Assembly: GCF_002915175.1 (NCBI RefSeq)
Contig: NZ_NXEJ01000007.1
Span: 62,285 to 126,284 of the forward strand
Direction: 5' to 3'
Origin: Agrobacterium rosae
GTDB lineage: Bacteria > Pseudomonadota > Alphaproteobacteria > Rhizobiales > Rhizobiaceae
DNA length: 64,000 nucleotides
Within the stretch, counting starts at the first letter, position 1, and the number at the start of each line of letters is the position of its first letter. Of the stretch, positions 7,869-16,501 are shown piece by piece. A program made the translations under genes and the position numbers. Under the pieces are notes generated by a model. That model had not been told where the DNA came from and ran no database searches. It saw only the letters and a list, made by a program, of their open reading frames with translations.

Positions 7869-10430
7869 CTAATTCCGCTTGCCTCCAGCGGACTTCGCAG
7901 CTGGCTTGTCTTGGCTTTGCCCATCCGTTTCTGCGGCTTCATTTGCCGATGGTTCTCTTGCCGTCGAAGTTGCTTTCGACACGATCGCCTTCTCACCTTC
8001 TTCCGACATGATGGCGGACAAAAGCTTTGGGTTGGCCTGACCATCCACATGGATGTTGACGTTGCGTTGCGGCGTAGCAATTTCGATGCCCTCTTCACGG
8101 AACCTTGTGAGAATGGCCATGCGCAAACTGTTTTTGACCGTGAGGCCGTGCGATAGATCGGCCAGATGAAAACGCAGCTCGAAATCCAGCGAGAAATCAC
8201 CGAAGCGCAGGAATTCTACATGCGGTTCAGGGTTGCGCAGAACCGGCGTCTGCTTTTTCACCAGTTCCAGCAGAATATCCATCACGCGCTGCGGATCCGT
8301 CTCATAGGAAACGGAGACAGGAATTTCGGCCCGCTGGATGCGGTTTCTGTGGGTCCAGTTGCCGACGGAGGAATTGATGAATTCCGAGTTGGGAACGATG
8401 ATCGATTGGCCTCGGAAGGTTTCGATCTCGGTCGCGCGCACGGACAGCCGCTTGACTGTGCCTTCGACAGTACCCGTCACCACCCAGTCGCCCACCTTGA
8501 AGGGGCGTTCGACCAGAAGAATGAGGCCGGAGACGAAGTTCGACACGATGTTCTGCAAGCCGAAACCGATACCCACCGACAAGGCGGAAGCAACGAGCGC
8601 GAGGCTTGAAAGATCAAGTCCGGCGGACGAAATGCCGAAGATGGCCGCAACGACGACGCCGAGATAGCCGATGCCGGTTCCAACAGAGTTGCGCACGCCG
8701 GCATCCACCTGGCCGCGTGCCATGACGTTTCTGTCCAGCCATTTCTGGAACCAGCGTGTAATGGCATAGCCGACGACGAAAACGAAAATACCGGTGATGA
8801 TGCTGATGAGCGATATGGATGTCTTGCCGATCGAGAAGCCGGTCAGCAGGCGATAGGCCCAGCTTTCGATGTCGCCAGGCTGGAAGCCCCAGGAAAACAG
8901 AACGAGGGGCACGCCGAACGCCAGTGCTGCGCAGTAAATCCCAAGCCCTGCAGCCAGACCGGCTTGGTCCAACGGCACGGGGCCAAGCCCGAAACGTCTG
9001 CCGAGGTAGCGGCCCACCAGTGTTTCTGCAAAGACACCCTGTTTGGAAATGGCGCGGCCCGAGAGAATGCCGATATACATGGTGGCTATGACAGCGCCGG
9101 TCGAGACGATTTGGGTGGCCAGAAACCGAGCCAGACCGACATAACCGGTAAGGCACGCGCCAATCAACAACAGTCCACCGAAACGCAGCAGCGCAGAAAG
9201 CCAGCGCGGCATGCGTTGATCACGTCCATCCCCGTCGATATCCGTGCTGGCCAGCGGCTTTACGAATGACAGAGCAAACAGAATGATGCCGATGATGATG
9301 GATGCGACGAAGCTTTTTGCGACTGTCAGGATCAACGGAGAGTTCAGAGTTTCACTGATGGTGCTGAAGAGATAGTCGAGACCGTTGACAAGCGACATGA
9401 CGAGCATGGCCGACGAGATGATGTGCGCACCACGCGTGGACACGTTGAGGAGACGCCATTCCGGCTGTGTCGGCGAAAAGATCGCGTATGTCAGTCGCGA
9501 CACGAAATAAACGAAGGCGACGATATACATCGCGACGAAAAAGATCGGAGCGATGTCCGGTCGCAAAACACCGAAATTATCGAGAAGAAATGCCGACGCC
9601 GACATGAACAGGAAGACGGACATGGACTGGACCAGTGTAGACCAGAACGCCACCGACAAACGCCGCAAATAGGATGGCTCACCCGAAAAGGCGCGCCGTT
9701 CCATCCTGTGTCCCAGCAGTTTGTACCCGCCGACCATGAACAGCAGCGCGGCCATGACGGAAAGCGTAACGGCACCGAACATCGACACGCGTTTGTAATT
9801 CCAGACGAATATCGCCCAACCGGTCATCGAACTGCTGAGCGAGGCAATCTCGCCGCCGAATTCCTTGCCTGCCTCCGCCAGAACCGGCAGCGAGATTTCC
9901 GTGCGCTTGAACAGCGTGGCGGCAAACAGCTGTCGGCGAAGGTTGGTGATGGTGTTGGAAAGGCGGGCGGCGTTGGCAGATACGTTTTCCGCATCACCCA
10001 GCACCGCGTTGATCTGGGACTTTTCCGCATTCAGTTTCGTGCGCTCGTCGGTGACGACACTGGCTTCCGGTGGCTGACCTTCTTTGGGTGGCTCCCCCAG
10101 CGAGGTGATGCGAGTGCTGATTTCGTCAAGTCTCGTGCGAAGGTGACCAACGGTGGCGGCGGCGTTGCCCGCGAGATCGTCTGCTTTGCCTTTCAGATCG
10201 ACCAGCTTGGTGTCGTCATTGTCCTTGTTGTCGATCTGTTGGGTGATATCGGCCAAGCTGGCCTTATCTTTTACAAGCCGGGCTTCTGCTCTCTGCGCAA
10301 CGGGTAGGGCCGCATCTTCGCTGATCTGGTCTGGCATCTGTGCCAGAGCCATCTGTGCCGGAGCTATCCAAAGGGCCACAAAAGCAAACAGGATCGGCAA
10401 GAGCCGGTACTGCCGTATTGATGATGTCAT
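7869..10430 (-). CDS. Large MscS-family mechanosensitive channel with DUF3772 domain
   Basis: 853 residues. The start chosen is MTSSIRQYRLLPILFAF, which opens a signal peptide ending near ALAQ; the open frame runs 507 bases further upstream but that extension is not protein-like. A periplasmic coiled-coil region (about 35-190) matches DUF3772. About ten membrane helices follow, then the MscS core: pore helix ALSVGIGFGLQNIVSNFVSG and the beta domain VGDWVVTGTVEGTVKRLSVR. The tail is Ala/Lys-rich. It should open under membrane tension to release solutes at osmotic downshock. It is much longer than E. coli MscS and resembles the MscK/YbiO type. Confidence 0.92.
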   Translation of the reverse strand: MTSSIRQYRLLPILFAFVALWIAPAQMALAQMPDQISEDAALPVAQRAEARLVKDKASLADITQQIDNKDNDDTKLVDLKGKADDLAGNAAATVGHLRTRLDEISTRITSLGEPPKEGQPPEASVVTDERTKLNAEKSQINAVLGDAENVSANAARLSNTITNLRRQLFAATLFKRTEISLPVLAEAGKEFGGEIASLSSSMTGWAIFVWNYKRVSMFGAVTLSVMAALLFMVGGYKLLGHRMERRAFSGEPSYLRRLSVAFWSTLVQSMSVFLFMSASAFLLDNFGVLRPDIAPIFFVAMYIVAFVYFVSRLTYAIFSPTQPEWRLLNVSTRGAHIISSAMLVMSLVNGLDYLFSTISETLNSPLILTVAKSFVASIIIGIILFALSFVKPLASTDIDGDGRDQRMPRWLSALLRFGGLLLIGACLTGYVGLARFLATQIVSTGAVIATMYIGILSGRAISKQGVFAETLVGRYLGRRFGLGPVPLDQAGLAAGLGIYCAALAFGVPLVLFSWGFQPGDIESWAYRLLTGFSIGKTSISLISIITGIFVFVVGYAITRWFQKWLDRNVMARGQVDAGVRNSVGTGIGYLGVVVAAIFGISSAGLDLSSLALVASALSVGIGFGLQNIVSNFVSGLILLVERPFKVGDWVVTGTVEGTVKRLSVRATEIETFRGQSIIVPNSEFINSSVGNWTHRNRIQRAEIPVSVSYETDPQRVMDILLELVKKQTPVLRNPEPHVEFLRFGDFSLDFELRFHLADLSHGLTVKNSLRMAILTRFREEGIEIATPQRNVNIHVDGQANPKLLSAIMSEEGEKAIVSKATSTAREPSANEAAETDGQSQDKPAAKSAGGKRN

Positions 10431-10490
10431 TGTGAATGCCCTTCTGATCTTTCCGAATCGCTGCGCGACGTTAGCTCGCGAATAAAAGGT

Positions 10491-10522
10491 TTCAAGGTGG
10501 TCAGCGCACGACACCACCTTGA
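10491..10522. promoter_or_regulatory. 11 bp-arm inverted repeat between mscS-like and glsB-like genes
   Basis: TTCAAGGTGGT and ACCACCTTGAA, separated by 10 bases, lie in the 144-base divergent gap. The repeat is 61 bases upstream of the MscS start and 52 upstream of the GlsB-like start. It has no U-run, so an operator or a leader hairpin is more likely than a terminator. The bound factor is unknown. Confidence 0.5.
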
Positions 10523-10574
10523 AGAAAACATTAGAATCGCCAAATATGATTGTGTAGCAACCTAGGAGGAAATC

Positions 10575-10826
10575 ATGGAATCTGCAGGTATTGGCTGGAT
10601 CGCCGCAATCATCATTGGTGGCATAGCCGGTTGGCTCGCCGAACAGTTCATGAAGAGCAATATGGGTGTTTTCATGAACATCATTCTGGGAATCGTGGGT
10701 GCGATCGTCGCCAACGCGATTCTGGCGGTATTCGGCGTGGTCCTCACGGGCTGGATCGGATATCTTATCGCAGGCTTCATCGGCGCATGTATACTGATTG
10801 CCATCGCAAGGGCTTTCAGGCGTTGA
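10575..10826 (+). CDS. GlsB/YeaQ/YmgE family stress-response membrane protein
   Basis: 83 residues with three hydrophobic segments and glycine-zipper spacing (GIGWIAAIIIGGIAGWLAEQ, then IILGIVGAIVANAIL, then GWIGYLIAGFIGACILI). This is the transglycosylase-associated/GlsB family of small inner-membrane proteins raised under stress in many bacteria; the biochemical role is unknown. A strong ribosome site AGGAGG lies 5 bases before the ATG. Single gene, divergent from the MscS channel. Confidence 0.9.
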   Translation: MESAGIGWIAAIIIGGIAGWLAEQFMKSNMGVFMNIILGIVGAIVANAILAVFGVVLTGWIGYLIAGFIGACILIAIARAFRR

Positions 10827-10930
10827 TAGGGTAAAAAATGATCCGGTCGTAAAAAGCCGGGGCCTCAAGGCTTTTCCAGCGTGGCTGTCATTTTTCCGAC
10901 GTAAAAATCGAAGAAATTTCATTTCCACGC

Positions 10931-10959
10931 TGGACAATCAGAATGTTCCTCTTTATACG
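10931..10959 (+). promoter_or_regulatory. Promoter of tRNA-Lys
   Basis: TGGACA, 17-base spacer, TATACG, ending 29 bases before the tRNA 5' end. This fits a housekeeping sigma-70 promoter with the spacing expected for a stable RNA gene. Confidence 0.65.
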
Positions 10960-10988
10960 CCCAGTCACACCGCCAGACGGCGGGCGGC

Positions 10989-11064
<76 letters not shown>

Positions 11065-11090
11065 TTCTTTCTCATAATCAGTATGTTGTG

Positions 11091-11119
11091 ACGCTTTGAT
11101 CAGACAACGATCAAAGCGT
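11091..11119 (+). terminator. Hairpin downstream of tRNA-Lys
   Basis: ACGCTTTGATC and GATCAAAGCGT form an 11 bp stem with a 7-base loop, 26 bases past the tRNA. The following bases (GAAACTGTTTTGG) carry only a weak T-run. It probably ends the tRNA transcript. Confidence 0.55.
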
Positions 11120-11290
11120 GAAACTGTTTTGGTTGTGCGACAAGTCATATGCTTACCCCCTGAAGTTACACCTGCTTTTTTCTAAACACATGATGTGTAC
11201 GCGGTCGCTTGAGCGAGCCTGCGATCTACAAGGTTGCCCCGACCCTGAGAACCAGAGATCGATATGTTTACTCACGGGTAAAACTAAAAG

Positions 11291-11319
11291 TTGACACATG
11301 CGATAGTGACCTCTATTAA
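11291..11319 (+). promoter_or_regulatory. Promoter of cspA-like gene
   Basis: Perfect -35 TTGACA, 17-base spacer, -10 TATTAA. It predicts a leader of roughly 140 bases before the cold-shock ATG at 11467. Long structured leaders are typical of cspA genes, where they control translation by temperature. The rest of the 402-base gap after the tRNA holds no gene I can see. Confidence 0.75.
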
Positions 11320-11466
11320 GGGTTTATCGATCTTTTGCTTGCTGAACTTTGGTTACCGCGCGATTGGCACCGCGCCAGAACGAACTTTCATTTCAAAACT
11401 ATCGCTATCATCGTCGTGAAGCTTATCGCTTCGCGATCCCACACTTATGCTTTGAAAGGGTTCATT

Positions 11467-11676
11467 ATGACCACAGGCACAGTAAAATGGTTTAATTCCA
11501 CTAAGGGCTTCGGCTTCATTCAGCCTGACAACGGCGGCGAAGATGCATTCGTGCACATTTCTGCTGTCGAGCGCGCTGGAATGCGCGAAATCGTGGAAGG
11601 TCAGAAGATCGGCTACGACCTCGAGCGCGACAACAAGTCCGGCAAGATGTCGGCCTGCAACCTCCAGGCTGCCTAA
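11467..11676 (+). CDS. cspA: Cold-shock protein (CspA family)
   Basis: 69-residue single cold-shock domain that binds single-stranded nucleic acid. Both RNA-binding motifs are present: KGFGFIQPDNG (RNP1) and DAFVHIS (RNP2). The start MTTGTVKWFNSTKG is the family start; an open extension upstream is the leader and not coding. A terminator follows about 60 bases after the stop. Rhizobia carry several paralogues, so the symbol marks the family only. Confidence 0.96.
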   Translation: MTTGTVKWFNSTKGFGFIQPDNGGEDAFVHISAVERAGMREIVEGQKIGYDLERDNKSGKMSACNLQAA

Positions 11677-11734
11677 TTTGAACAGCTTCTACTTTGACCA
11701 CGGATGTACTGGCATTGTTGGAAGCTAGTTTTTG

Positions 11735-11765
11735 AAAAGGCCGGACATTTGTCCGGCCTTTTTCA
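11735..11765 (+). terminator. Rho-independent terminator of cspA-like gene
   Basis: AAAAGGCCGGAC / GTCCGGCCTTTTT with a 5-base loop, followed by a T-run. Confidence 0.9.
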
Positions 11766-11890
11766 TTTTAAGCATCTCGAAGTCGCTTTTGGCCATTTTC
11801 GCTCCCGCATACGGAGAGAATGGCGAAAAGGGAACGAGAGCTGATCGCTTCGAGCAAGCCGACCGTGAAAACGCGTGAGAGAGCCTGATC

Positions 11891-12895
11891 ATGACGAAGG
11901 ACCACAGCTTCAATCATTCCAAATGGTCGTCCGAGGAACTCCGCGGGGCCTTGGCGGCAGCTGGGGTGGGGCTTTGGTCCTGGCAGGTAGACACCGACGA
12001 ACTTTTAATGGACGGCCATGGCTACGAGCTTTGGAGCGTTAGCAAAGGTGAGCCGCTTACCTTCGAGCGCCTGTCGGAGAAAATTCACCCTGCCGACCGG
12101 GATCGGGTGAGGGAGGCCTTCACCGCGACGAGAGCCGTTGTCGGTCCCTATGAAATCGACTTCCGTATTCTGGTTGGCGCGGATGTTCGCTGGATATCAG
12201 CACGCGGACAGGGAAATGATGAGGGGATCAAAGATCGTAAGATGTCGGGCATCTTTCTCGATGTCACTTTACGAAAAAATGCCGAGGAAAGCCACGAGCT
12301 CTTGGCCGGCGAGATGAGCCACCGCGTCAAAAACCTTCTGGCGATTGCCTCGGGACTGACCAAGATCACCTCACGTTCATCGAGCTCTCTGGAGGAGATG
12401 ACCGAGCAGCTGACCAGTCGACTGGCGGCGCTTGGACGTGCGCATGACCTTGTCAGACCTCTGCCGCATGGAAACGGCAATGCAGCGCTTCTTGGAGACA
12501 TTTTCACCGTGCTCCTGGCTCCTTATGACCATGGTGGAGCATTTGCGGGACGGATCAGGGTTGCCGTACCGCGCCTTGGCGTTGGAGAAAACGCGGCCAC
12601 AGGCCTGGCGCTGGTCATCCACGAGCTGGCAACGAACGCGATGAAATACGGATCTTTGTCCGTACCCGAAGGCGTGCTCGACGTCTCAGGTACAATCAAA
12701 GGAGATACTATCGAAATCCGGTGGACAGAGCGCGGCGGACCAGAGGTGGAAAAACCCACTGGTGACGGCGGATATGGCAGCAAGCTGCTTCACAGAACAT
12801 TGGCAGGCAATCTGGGCGGAACCCTAGAGCACGACTGGTCCAAGGAAGGTCTCTTGGTTACCTTGCGTATCAGCGGCGCTCGGTTGTCGTCGTAG
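11891..12895 (+). CDS. PAS-HWE family sensor histidine kinase
   Basis: 334 residues, soluble. A PAS domain (about 18-128) precedes an HWE-type kinase core. The phospho-accepting histidine is H144 in EMSHRVKNLLA. The N-box HELATNAMKYG is at 244-254 and the diagnostic WTERGG follows at 278-283. The PAS lacks the LOV cysteine motif, so blue light is not its signal by that route. HWE kinases commonly feed the alphaproteobacterial general stress response. Its last 26 bases overlap the convergent response-regulator gene, and that gene carries an EcfG-type promoter. Confidence 0.9.
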   Translation: MTKDHSFNHSKWSSEELRGALAAAGVGLWSWQVDTDELLMDGHGYELWSVSKGEPLTFERLSEKIHPADRDRVREAFTATRAVVGPYEIDFRILVGADVRWISARGQGNDEGIKDRKMSGIFLDVTLRKNAEESHELLAGEMSHRVKNLLAIASGLTKITSRSSSSLEEMTEQLTSRLAALGRAHDLVRPLPHGNGNAALLGDIFTVLLAPYDHGGAFAGRIRVAVPRLGVGENAATGLALVIHELATNAMKYGSLSVPEGVLDVSGTIKGDTIEIRWTERGGPEVEKPTGDGGYGSKLLHRTLAGNLGGTLEHDWSKEGLLVTLRISGARLSS

Positions 12896-13250
12896 GGTCG
12901 CTGGTCGTCAGAGTTTTGAAGCGCTTGACGATATGGTCAAGATCATAGGGCTTCGAGAGGAATTCGGCTGAAGGCGGTAGATCTATGTCATCCGATCTGA
13001 CCCGGCCTGAAGCAACGATGATCCCTGCATCTGGAAAACGGGTTGCTACCTCGTGAGCGAGATCGACACCTGAGTTCGTGCCGGGCATTTGAATATCGGT
13101 AAATAGAAAATGGATTGCCTGTTCCTCGATGATATCGAGCGCTTCATCGGCTGTTCCGGCTTCGATAACGGTGAAACCCGCATCCTCCAATGCGTCTATG
13201 ACTGTCATTCGGATTAACGCTTCGTCGTCCACCACAAGCACTTTGCGCAT
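12870..13250 (-). CDS. Single-domain response regulator
   Basis: 126 residues, receiver domain only. The acidic pocket is D8/D9, phosphorylation site D52 (FTDIQMPG), switch residue S81 and K100 (LSKPYD). The start MRKVLVVDDEA begins the receiver fold; the longer open frame upstream is not protein-like. With no output domain it probably relays or drains phosphate, as LovR and SdrG-type regulators do beside HWE kinases. It converges on such a kinase. An RpoE2-type promoter lies about 45 bases upstream. Confidence 0.9.
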   Translation of the reverse strand: MRKVLVVDDEALIRMTVIDALEDAGFTVIEAGTADEALDIIEEQAIHFLFTDIQMPGTNSGVDLAHEVATRFPDAGIIVASGRVRSDDIDLPPSAEFLSKPYDLDHIVKRFKTLTTSDPTTTTERR

Positions 13251-13274
13251 CACACTCTCCCGGAATTCATGATC

Positions 13275-13299
13275 AACACCTGAGAGTATCAAACGTTCC
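13275..13299 (-). promoter_or_regulatory. RpoE2/EcfG-type promoter of the response-regulator gene
   Basis: Read on the minus strand: GGAAC, 16 bases, TGTT. This equals GGAAC-N18-TT, the consensus reported for Sinorhizobium RpoE2. It ends 25 bases upstream of the ATG at 13250. Confidence 0.65.
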
Positions 13300-13390
13300 G
13301 CGCGAAAACAGCTTACCTCGGTGCAAGGCTTGGTTTTGACGGGTCGACCGTTGCTGAAACGTCGAGGCGACAGGCAATTCTGGTGCATAT

Positions 13391-13415
13391 GGAACAAACA
13401 CCGTCGCGCCTTGTT
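13391..13415 (+). promoter_or_regulatory. RpoE2/EcfG-type promoter of the small gene at 13478
   Basis: GGAAC, 16 bases, TGTT on the plus strand, the same form as its divergent partner at 13275-13299. It ends 62 bases before the ATG at 13478. Confidence 0.6.
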
Positions 13416-13477
13416 GTCTCTACGCAAGACGTTACTTGATGATTGAAAACGTCACCCCCCAAAAAATTAGGAATTCC

Positions 13478-13804
13478 ATGACCGATTATATCGCCGATGA
13501 GCCGATCGTGTCTGAAATCTCAACGCTGCGCCTCGCGCTGCCTGAGTGGATCGTCCACACTGTCGAACTTGTGGAACTCTCTGAAAACGCAGAGCGTGCC
13601 GCCAAGTTGGTCAACCCGGAAACGTCGACGACGTCTCGCAAGCTCATTGTCGAAATCGCTGAATGGCAGCAAAAACTTGTCGATTGGCAAAAGCTTCAGC
13701 TAAGTCCCCGGCTAACGGCGGAACTGCGCATCCTGAAAGCAACGCTCGACGCTTCGATGGATGAGGCAAATGCAGCGGCCGGAAAGCTCGGCCTGTTCGA
13801 TTGA
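13478..13804 (+). CDS. Small helical protein of unknown function, likely stress-induced
   Basis: 108 residues, not recognised. It is acidic at the N-terminus and appears all-helical, with no membrane segment or cysteine. The ATG at 13478 (MTDYIADEP) is chosen because TAGGAA lies 5-9 bases upstream; an in-frame TTG/ATG pair at 13436/13439 would add 13-14 residues. It is divergent from the single-domain regulator, and both carry RpoE2-type promoters, so membership of the general stress regulon is a reasonable inference. Confidence 0.7.
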   Translation: MTDYIADEPIVSEISTLRLALPEWIVHTVELVELSENAERAAKLVNPETSTTSRKLIVEIAEWQQKLVDWQKLQLSPRLTAELRILKATLDASMDEANAAAGKLGLFD

Positions 13805-13952
13805 GCGATTTGCTCATTTCACAGCGTTGGCCCCGTGATGTCGCGGTAGGGCAAATCCGAGAGCACGCATCTCTTTATTAGAAACACCCGTTGCAGGGAA
13901 AAGGAAAACACCGTTAAAAGCTCAAGGGTGGCTTTTTCGTATGGAGTTCTGA

Positions 13953-16358
13953 ATGCATGCTGGTTCTAATCGGCCGTCCTATTTGCCAGATACAGGCGAG
14001 ACGGCCGATCTCATCCGTCGATTCGATTGGTCTGCGACTGCGCTGGGACCGATCGAGCATTGGAGTCCCACGGTCAGGACGACGGTGGCGATGATGCTGC
14101 GGTCTCCAGTTGCGATAGCGACACTGTGGGGCGAAGACGGTGTGATGATCTACAACGACGCCTATAGGGTGGTTGCGGGTAAGCGCCATCCGGCATTGTT
14201 GGGAGCCAAGCTCCGTGAAGGTTGGCCTGAGGCGTTCGAGTTCAACGACAACGTGATGAACACGGCTATGGCCGGTGTAACGCTGTCCTATAAAGATCAG
14301 GAATTCACGCTTTTTAGAAATGGCGTGCCAGAAGATATGTGGCTGGACCTCGACTATTCACCCGTGGTTGACGACGAAGGCGTGACAGTTGGCGTATTTG
14401 CCATTGTTAGAGATACATCCGAACGCGTGAAGGCCGCAAAGCAGCTTCAGGAACTGAACGAAGACCTCGAGCGTCAAGTCCTGGAACGGGTTATCGAGCA
14501 GGGCACGAGCTGGAACATTAATCCCGACATGCTCGCTGTCGTCAGCTTGGACGGCCGTTTCCTGGCTACCAATCCTGCCTGGGGCAAGACGCTTGGATAC
14601 AGTGCGCACGAGATGCGCGGCTTTCTCTATACCGACCTGTTGCATCCTGACGACATTCCCGATGCCAAGGCGGCTCTCGATACGCTTGTCGGTGGCGAGG
14701 CGGTGGTCGAGGTCGAAAACCGTTACCGGACGAAAGACGGTGGACATCGTTGGTTTTCGTGGGTTTGTGTCCCTGATAACGGCAAGATCTACTGCATCAT
14801 TCGTGACATCACCGATGAGAAAACGGCGCTTGCCGAGCGCGATCAACTGTGGCGTCTTTCGCAGGACATGTTGGCTCGCGCTAATTATGCTGGAGAAATG
14901 TCGGCGGTCAATCCTGCTTGGACCGCCGTTCTGGGCTGGACTGAACACGAGCTTCTGACCAACCCCTATGCCGACATCATTCATCCAGACGATGTGCCGC
15001 GCACGACGGCGGCACTCTCGAAAATGGCAGTAACGGGTCAGCCGACGAGGTTCGAGAACCGTATATTGACCAAAACCGGGGTCTGGACACCCATCGACTG
15101 GACCGTGTCACCTGAAGCAGACAACGTAAACTTCATCGCCGTCGGTCGGGATCTTTCCGAATACAAGGCTCGCGAAGCAGAGCTTGCTGATGCACAGGAG
15201 CAGTTGCGGCAGGCGCAAAAGATCGAGGCAATCGGCCAACTGACTGGTGGACTGGCCCATGATTTCAACAACATACTGGCGGGTATCAGCGGAAGTCTGG
15301 AGATGATGTCGACGCGTCTGTCTCAAGGACGCGTAGGCGAGCTGGATCGATACCTCGTTGGAGCAAGCGGCGCCACCAAGCGTGCCGCTGCGCTGACACA
15401 GAGACTTCTCGCATTCTCGCGCCGTCAGACGCTTGATCCCAAACCCACCAATCTGAACAGCCTCGTTCATGGCATGCTTGAACTTGTCCATCGCAGTATC
15501 GGGCCGAGCATAGAAGTCGAGACCGACGCTGCGGATGGGCTTTGGACAACCTTCGTTGATGCCGGGCAGCTTGAAAATGCCTTGCTCAACCTGTGCATCA
15601 ATGCCCGCGATGCCATGCCGGAAGGCGGCAAGATCATCATCGAGACCGAGAACCTGTGGCTGGACGAACGCCTGGCCAAAGAGCGAGGCCTCAAGGCTGG
15701 CCCGTATGTGTCGCTGTGCGTAAGGGACACTGGCACGGGTATGTCTCACGAGGTGATGTCTCGAGCATTCGACCCGTTCTACACGACGAAGCCCATAGGG
15801 CAGGGAACGGGGCTTGGACTGTCGATGGTGCATGGATTTGCCGGGCAATCCGATGGTGCGGTTCATATAGACTCCGAGATCGGCAGGGGAACCACGATCG
15901 CTATCTACCTGCCGCGTCACGGCACCGACCTTCCTGTCGAGGACAGCCACGGCACTCCGCAGTCGCTATCAGCGCAATCGAGCGGACGCGAAACGATCCT
16001 GGTCGTTGATGATGAACCACTGGTACGGATGATCGCGGCTGAACAGCTTCAAGAGCTTGGTTATACGGTTCTGGAAGCTGACGATGGTCGATCCGCCTTG
16101 GAAATTCTCAACTCCGATCGTGTGATCGATCTGCTCGTGACCGACGTAGGCTTGCCCAACGGGATCAATGGCCGTCAACTGGCTGAAGCCGCCCGCGTCT
16201 CACGGCCAGAGCTGGCGGTGCTTTTTATCACGGGTTATGCCGAGAGCGCCGTTCTCAATCACGGTGATCTCGATCATGGCATGCATGTTCTGACGAAACC
16301 TTTCCAAATGGATGTGTTCTCTGAGAAGATAAAGCATCTGGTCGGTGCTCGCTCCTAA
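13953..16358 (+). CDS. PAS-repeat hybrid histidine kinase with receiver domain
   Basis: 801 residues, no membrane helix. Three PAS domains lie at about 20-160, 185-290 and 300-405. A coiled coil leads to the HisKA box with H436 (GGLAHDFNN). The ATPase domain shows NLCINARDAMPEGG, VRDTGTGM and GQGTGLGLSM. A C-terminal receiver (about 678-801) has phospho-acceptor D731 (VTDVGLP) and K782 (LTKPF). It is therefore a cytoplasmic hybrid kinase whose signal is unknown. No partner phosphotransferase or regulator lies next to it on the same strand. The gap before it shows no clear promoter. Confidence 0.9.
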   Translation: MHAGSNRPSYLPDTGETADLIRRFDWSATALGPIEHWSPTVRTTVAMMLRSPVAIATLWGEDGVMIYNDAYRVVAGKRHPALLGAKLREGWPEAFEFNDNVMNTAMAGVTLSYKDQEFTLFRNGVPEDMWLDLDYSPVVDDEGVTVGVFAIVRDTSERVKAAKQLQELNEDLERQVLERVIEQGTSWNINPDMLAVVSLDGRFLATNPAWGKTLGYSAHEMRGFLYTDLLHPDDIPDAKAALDTLVGGEAVVEVENRYRTKDGGHRWFSWVCVPDNGKIYCIIRDITDEKTALAERDQLWRLSQDMLARANYAGEMSAVNPAWTAVLGWTEHELLTNPYADIIHPDDVPRTTAALSKMAVTGQPTRFENRILTKTGVWTPIDWTVSPEADNVNFIAVGRDLSEYKAREAELADAQEQLRQAQKIEAIGQLTGGLAHDFNNILAGISGSLEMMSTRLSQGRVGELDRYLVGASGATKRAAALTQRLLAFSRRQTLDPKPTNLNSLVHGMLELVHRSIGPSIEVETDAADGLWTTFVDAGQLENALLNLCINARDAMPEGGKIIIETENLWLDERLAKERGLKAGPYVSLCVRDTGTGMSHEVMSRAFDPFYTTKPIGQGTGLGLSMVHGFAGQSDGAVHIDSEIGRGTTIAIYLPRHGTDLPVEDSHGTPQSLSAQSSGRETILVVDDEPLVRMIAAEQLQELGYTVLEADDGRSALEILNSDRVIDLLVTDVGLPNGINGRQLAEAARVSRPELAVLFITGYAESAVLNHGDLDHGMHVLTKPFQMDVFSEKIKHLVGARS

Positions 16359-16501
16359 AGGTTGGCCTCTTTGCCGTGACCGACGTCACCTAGACGGGAC
16401 TGCTTACGCAAATCAGATTTTGTGTTGGAAGGAATGCCACATGTGCATCTTTACACAGTTCTTGGGACATCGAGATTGCGCCTTGGAACCTGGAATCGGT
16501 G

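Noticed and set aside
10431-10937. 169-residue N-terminal extension of the MscS gene
   Set aside because: It runs through the divergent gap and the GlsB-like gene; the signal peptide starts at 10430.
11831-11860. GGAAC upstream of the HWE kinase as an EcfG promoter
   Set aside because: No TT at 18 or 19 bases after GGAAC.
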